Source of the DNA: Stenotrophomonas acidaminiphila
Lineage (GTDB): Bacteria; Pseudomonadota; Gammaproteobacteria; Xanthomonadales; Xanthomonadaceae
Length of the DNA: 64,000 nt
NCBI GenBank assembly: GCA_002951995.1
Contig: CP019797.1
Coordinates: 3,022,501 to 3,086,500, forward strand
Direction: 5' to 3'
The position numbers and the translations under genes are program-made. The first letter of the stretch is position 1. Each line of letters starts with the position of its first letter. A model generated the notes under the pieces. That model saw only the letters and a program-made list of their open reading frames with translations, searched no databases and was not told the origin of the DNA. Below are positions 62,415 through 64,000 of this stretch, piece by piece.

Positions 62415-63107
62415 TTATTCGGCCTTCGGGATCGAGGCTTCGGTGGTGATGCGCACCTTGACCTCGTCGCTCACGGCTGGAGCGTAGGCGCCCACGCCGA
62501 AGTCGCTGCGCTTGAGGGTGGTGGTGGCGTCGAAGCCGACCGACGGCAGCTTCAGCATCGGGTGTTCACCGGCGCCGTTGATGGTGACGTCCAGGGTGAC
62601 CGGCTTGGTGGTTCCCTTGACGGTCAGGTCGCCGGTGACGGTGAGCTTGTTGGTGCCGGCGGCTTCGACCTTGGTGCTCTTGAAGGTGGCGGTCGGGAAC
62701 TTGGCGGCGTCGAAGAAATCGGCGCTGCGCAGGTGTTCGTCGAACTTGCCGGTGAAGGCGTTCAGGCCCGACAGCGGCAGGGTCACTTCCACGCTGGACT
62801 TGCTGACGTCGGCGGCGTCGTAGACCAGGGTGCCGTCGACGTTGCCGAAGTGCGCGCTGGGGTTGGAGAAGCCCATGTGGGTCCACTGCACCAGCACGTC
62901 GGTGTGGGTCGGGTCGAGCTTGTAGGTACCGGAAGCGACCTGGATCGGGGCGACTTCGGGCGCGGCCGGGGCGGCGGCGGCTTCGGCCGGGGCGGCGGCG
63001 GTGGTGTCGGCCGGGGCGGCCGGGGCAGCGGTGTCGGCCGGCTTGGAGCAGGCGCTGATGGCGGCGGCCAGGGCCAGCGGGAGCAGCAGCTTGGTGACGG
63101 TGGACAT
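62415..63107 (-). CDS. YceI-family lipoprotein
   Basis: 230 residues. Signal peptide with lipobox (LALAAAISACSK), an Ala/Pro-rich linker (about 20-55), then the YceI lipocalin-like domain: GTYKLDPTHTDVLVQWTHMGFSNPSAHFGNVDGTLVYD, FDEHLRSADFFDAAKFPTATFKSTKVE, KLTVTGDLTVKGTTKPVTLDVTING. YceI proteins bind isoprenoid quinones or are base-induced envelope proteins. GGAGACACC lies upstream of the ATG at 63107. Confidence 0.9.
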   Translation of the reverse strand: MSTVTKLLLPLALAAAISACSKPADTAAPAAPADTTAAAPAEAAAAPAAPEVAPIQVASGTYKLDPTHTDVLVQWTHMGFSNPSAHFGNVDGTLVYDAADVSKSSVEVTLPLSGLNAFTGKFDEHLRSADFFDAAKFPTATFKSTKVEAAGTNKLTVTGDLTVKGTTKPVTLDVTINGAGEHPMLKLPSVGFDATTTLKRSDFGVGAYAPAVSDEVKVRITTEASIPKAE

Positions 63108-63192
63108 GGGTGTCTCCTGGGATGCGGAATGGGAAGGCGGGAACGGTCTTTTCAGCATGCCGGCGCGCCTGTTACGGCGCCGGGTGGAGCGG

Positions 63193-63783
63193 TCAAACGA
63201 TACGCGCGGCTTCGTCGAAGGACAGGCGCGGCAGGCGCGGGAACACGCCGGAAGGATCGCCATAGCCCAGGTTGACGAGGAAGTTGGACTTGATGGCGGT
63301 ACCGGCGAAGAAGGCGGCGTCGACCTTGGCGTTGTCGAAGCCGGACATGGGGCCGGCGTCCAGGCCCAGCGCGCGCGCGGCCAGCATCAGGTAGGCGCCC
63401 TGCAGGCTGCCGTTGCGGAAGGCGGCCTCGTGGCGGCCTTCGCGCGGGCCGTCGAACCAGGACTTGGCGTCGGTGTGCGGGAACAGGTACGGCAGCTTTT
63501 CGTGGAAATCCTCGTCGTAGCCGACGATCACCGTGACCGGCGCGGCCAGGGTCTTGGCCAGGTTGCCTTCGGACAGCGCCGGGGCCAGCTTCTGCTTGGC
63601 TTCGGCGGACTTGACGAACACGAAGCGCGCCGGCGTGGAGTTGGCCGCGGTCGGGCCCCACTTCAGCAGGTCGTACAGTGCGCGCAGCTGGCTGTCCTCG
63701 ACCGGGCGGTCCTGGAAGGCATTCTGGGTGCGCGCGGTGCGGAACAGCTGGTCGAGCGCGGCATCGGCAAGAACATCAGACAT
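63193..63783 (-). CDS. Nitroreductase-family protein, malonic semialdehyde reductase RutE/HadB-like
   Basis: 196 residues, FMN-dependent nitroreductase fold. Begins [53 protein letters not shown], where R-T-x-x-A-F-x-x-x-P-V and [10 protein letters not shown] are the YcdJ/RutE group's flavin-binding signatures; later [18 protein letters not shown] [33 protein letters not shown]. No rut operon is nearby, so a general role in reducing toxic aldehydes or nitro compounds is as likely. Confidence 0.87.
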   Translation of the reverse strand: MSDVLADAALDQLFRTARTQNAFQDRPVEDSQLRALYDLLKWGPTAANSTPARFVFVKSAEAKQKLAPALSEGNLAKTLAAPVTVIVGYDEDFHEKLPYLFPHTDAKSWFDGPREGRHEAAFRNGSLQGAYLMLAARALGLDAGPMSGFDNAKVDAAFFAGTAIKSNFLVNLGYGDPSGVFPRLPRLSFDEAARIV

Positions 63784-63913
63784 GGAAACTCCGTGATGGA
63801 TTGGCTACGGTCGTGGCCTTGTACGGGCAAGCCCCGGACAATGCCAGCGCAGCAGAGGCCGCAGTGTAGGGCGTCGTGACTGTTGCAACACCCGGCCTGA
63901 CTGAAACGAATTA

Positions 63914-64000
63914 ATGCCACACGCGAAACGATCGACGCTTCCCTGGACGATCACCGACGGCCGCGCCGGCAACGTGCGCCAGGCCGTGGCGTTGGCGTCG
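63914..64000 (+). CDS. ELM1/DUF1022-like protein (N-terminus only)
   Basis: The first 29 codons read MPHAKRSTLPWTITDGRAGN then VRQAVALAS and run off the window. The WTITDGRAGN-x-RQAVALA start is typical of the mitochondrial-fission ELM1-like family, common in proteobacteria beside LPS genes. Only the start can be judged. Confidence 0.7.
   Translation, partial: MPHAKRSTLPWTITDGRAGNVRQAVALAS

Overview
The window is GC-rich chromosomal DNA from a gammaproteobacterium of the Xanthomonadaceae (Stenotrophomonas, Pseudoxanthomonas or Xanthomonas-like). The evidence is the housekeeping gene order, GTAG-type REP palindromes in many intergenic gaps, a xanthomonin-like lasso peptide cluster, and the protein families present. 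I cannot name the species from the sequence alone.

Layout. 1-16.4 kb is ordinary core genome: dsbC (cut by the window edge), xerD, an RDD membrane protein followed by a 132-bp tandem repeat, lptF-lptG, pepA-holC-(small membrane protein)-valS, a DMT transporter, pssA-holD-rimI, proS and an H-NS-like gene. 16.4-28 kb holds a ThrE-type exporter, a lipid-transport operon (mlaE-mlaF-mlaD-lipoprotein), map, small regulators and a YcaQ-type glycosylase. 28.0-36.8 kb is a lasso peptide locus: a GntR-like regulator, a 47-residue precursor, protease/RRE protein B, cyclase C, then in the opposite direction a lasso isopeptidase and a TonB-dependent receptor, with an XRE regulator diverging from the receptor. 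The parts fit one scheme: make and export a 7-residue-ring lasso peptide, take it (possibly metal-loaded) back up through the receptor, and linearise it with the isopeptidase.

36.9-41.2 kb is a disturbed zone: a phosphotransferase gene whose 3' end is duplicated downstream, two copies of a diverged non-coding element, and two genes each followed by a 59-base-element-type attC site. No integrase is in view, so this looks like a cluster of attC sites lacking an integrase (CALIN). 41.4-44.3 kb is a thiamine uptake operon: TPP riboswitch, TonB receptor and PnuC-family transporter. 46.2-56.1 kb is an accessory, partly lower-GC island: a HipA-like YjjJ kinase, a solitary AspBHI/Mrr-like restriction endonuclease, an unknown membrane protein, a SymE-like toxin, an IS3-family element, and a three-gene operon sce7726-sce7725-RES that I consider the best candidate for an undescribed (probably defence-type) system. 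It abuts the terminator of aceE. 58.8-64 kb returns to core-like genes (PadR regulator with siderophore-interacting reductase, I78 inhibitor, YceI, nitroreductase, ELM1-like) behind a 135-bp-period REP array.

A caution for any reader: three otherwise good genes (mlaF, a small membrane protein at 24.3 kb, and aceE) are each broken by loss of one base in what should be a run of five C or G. That pattern looks like systematic homopolymer error in the assembly rather than real gene death.
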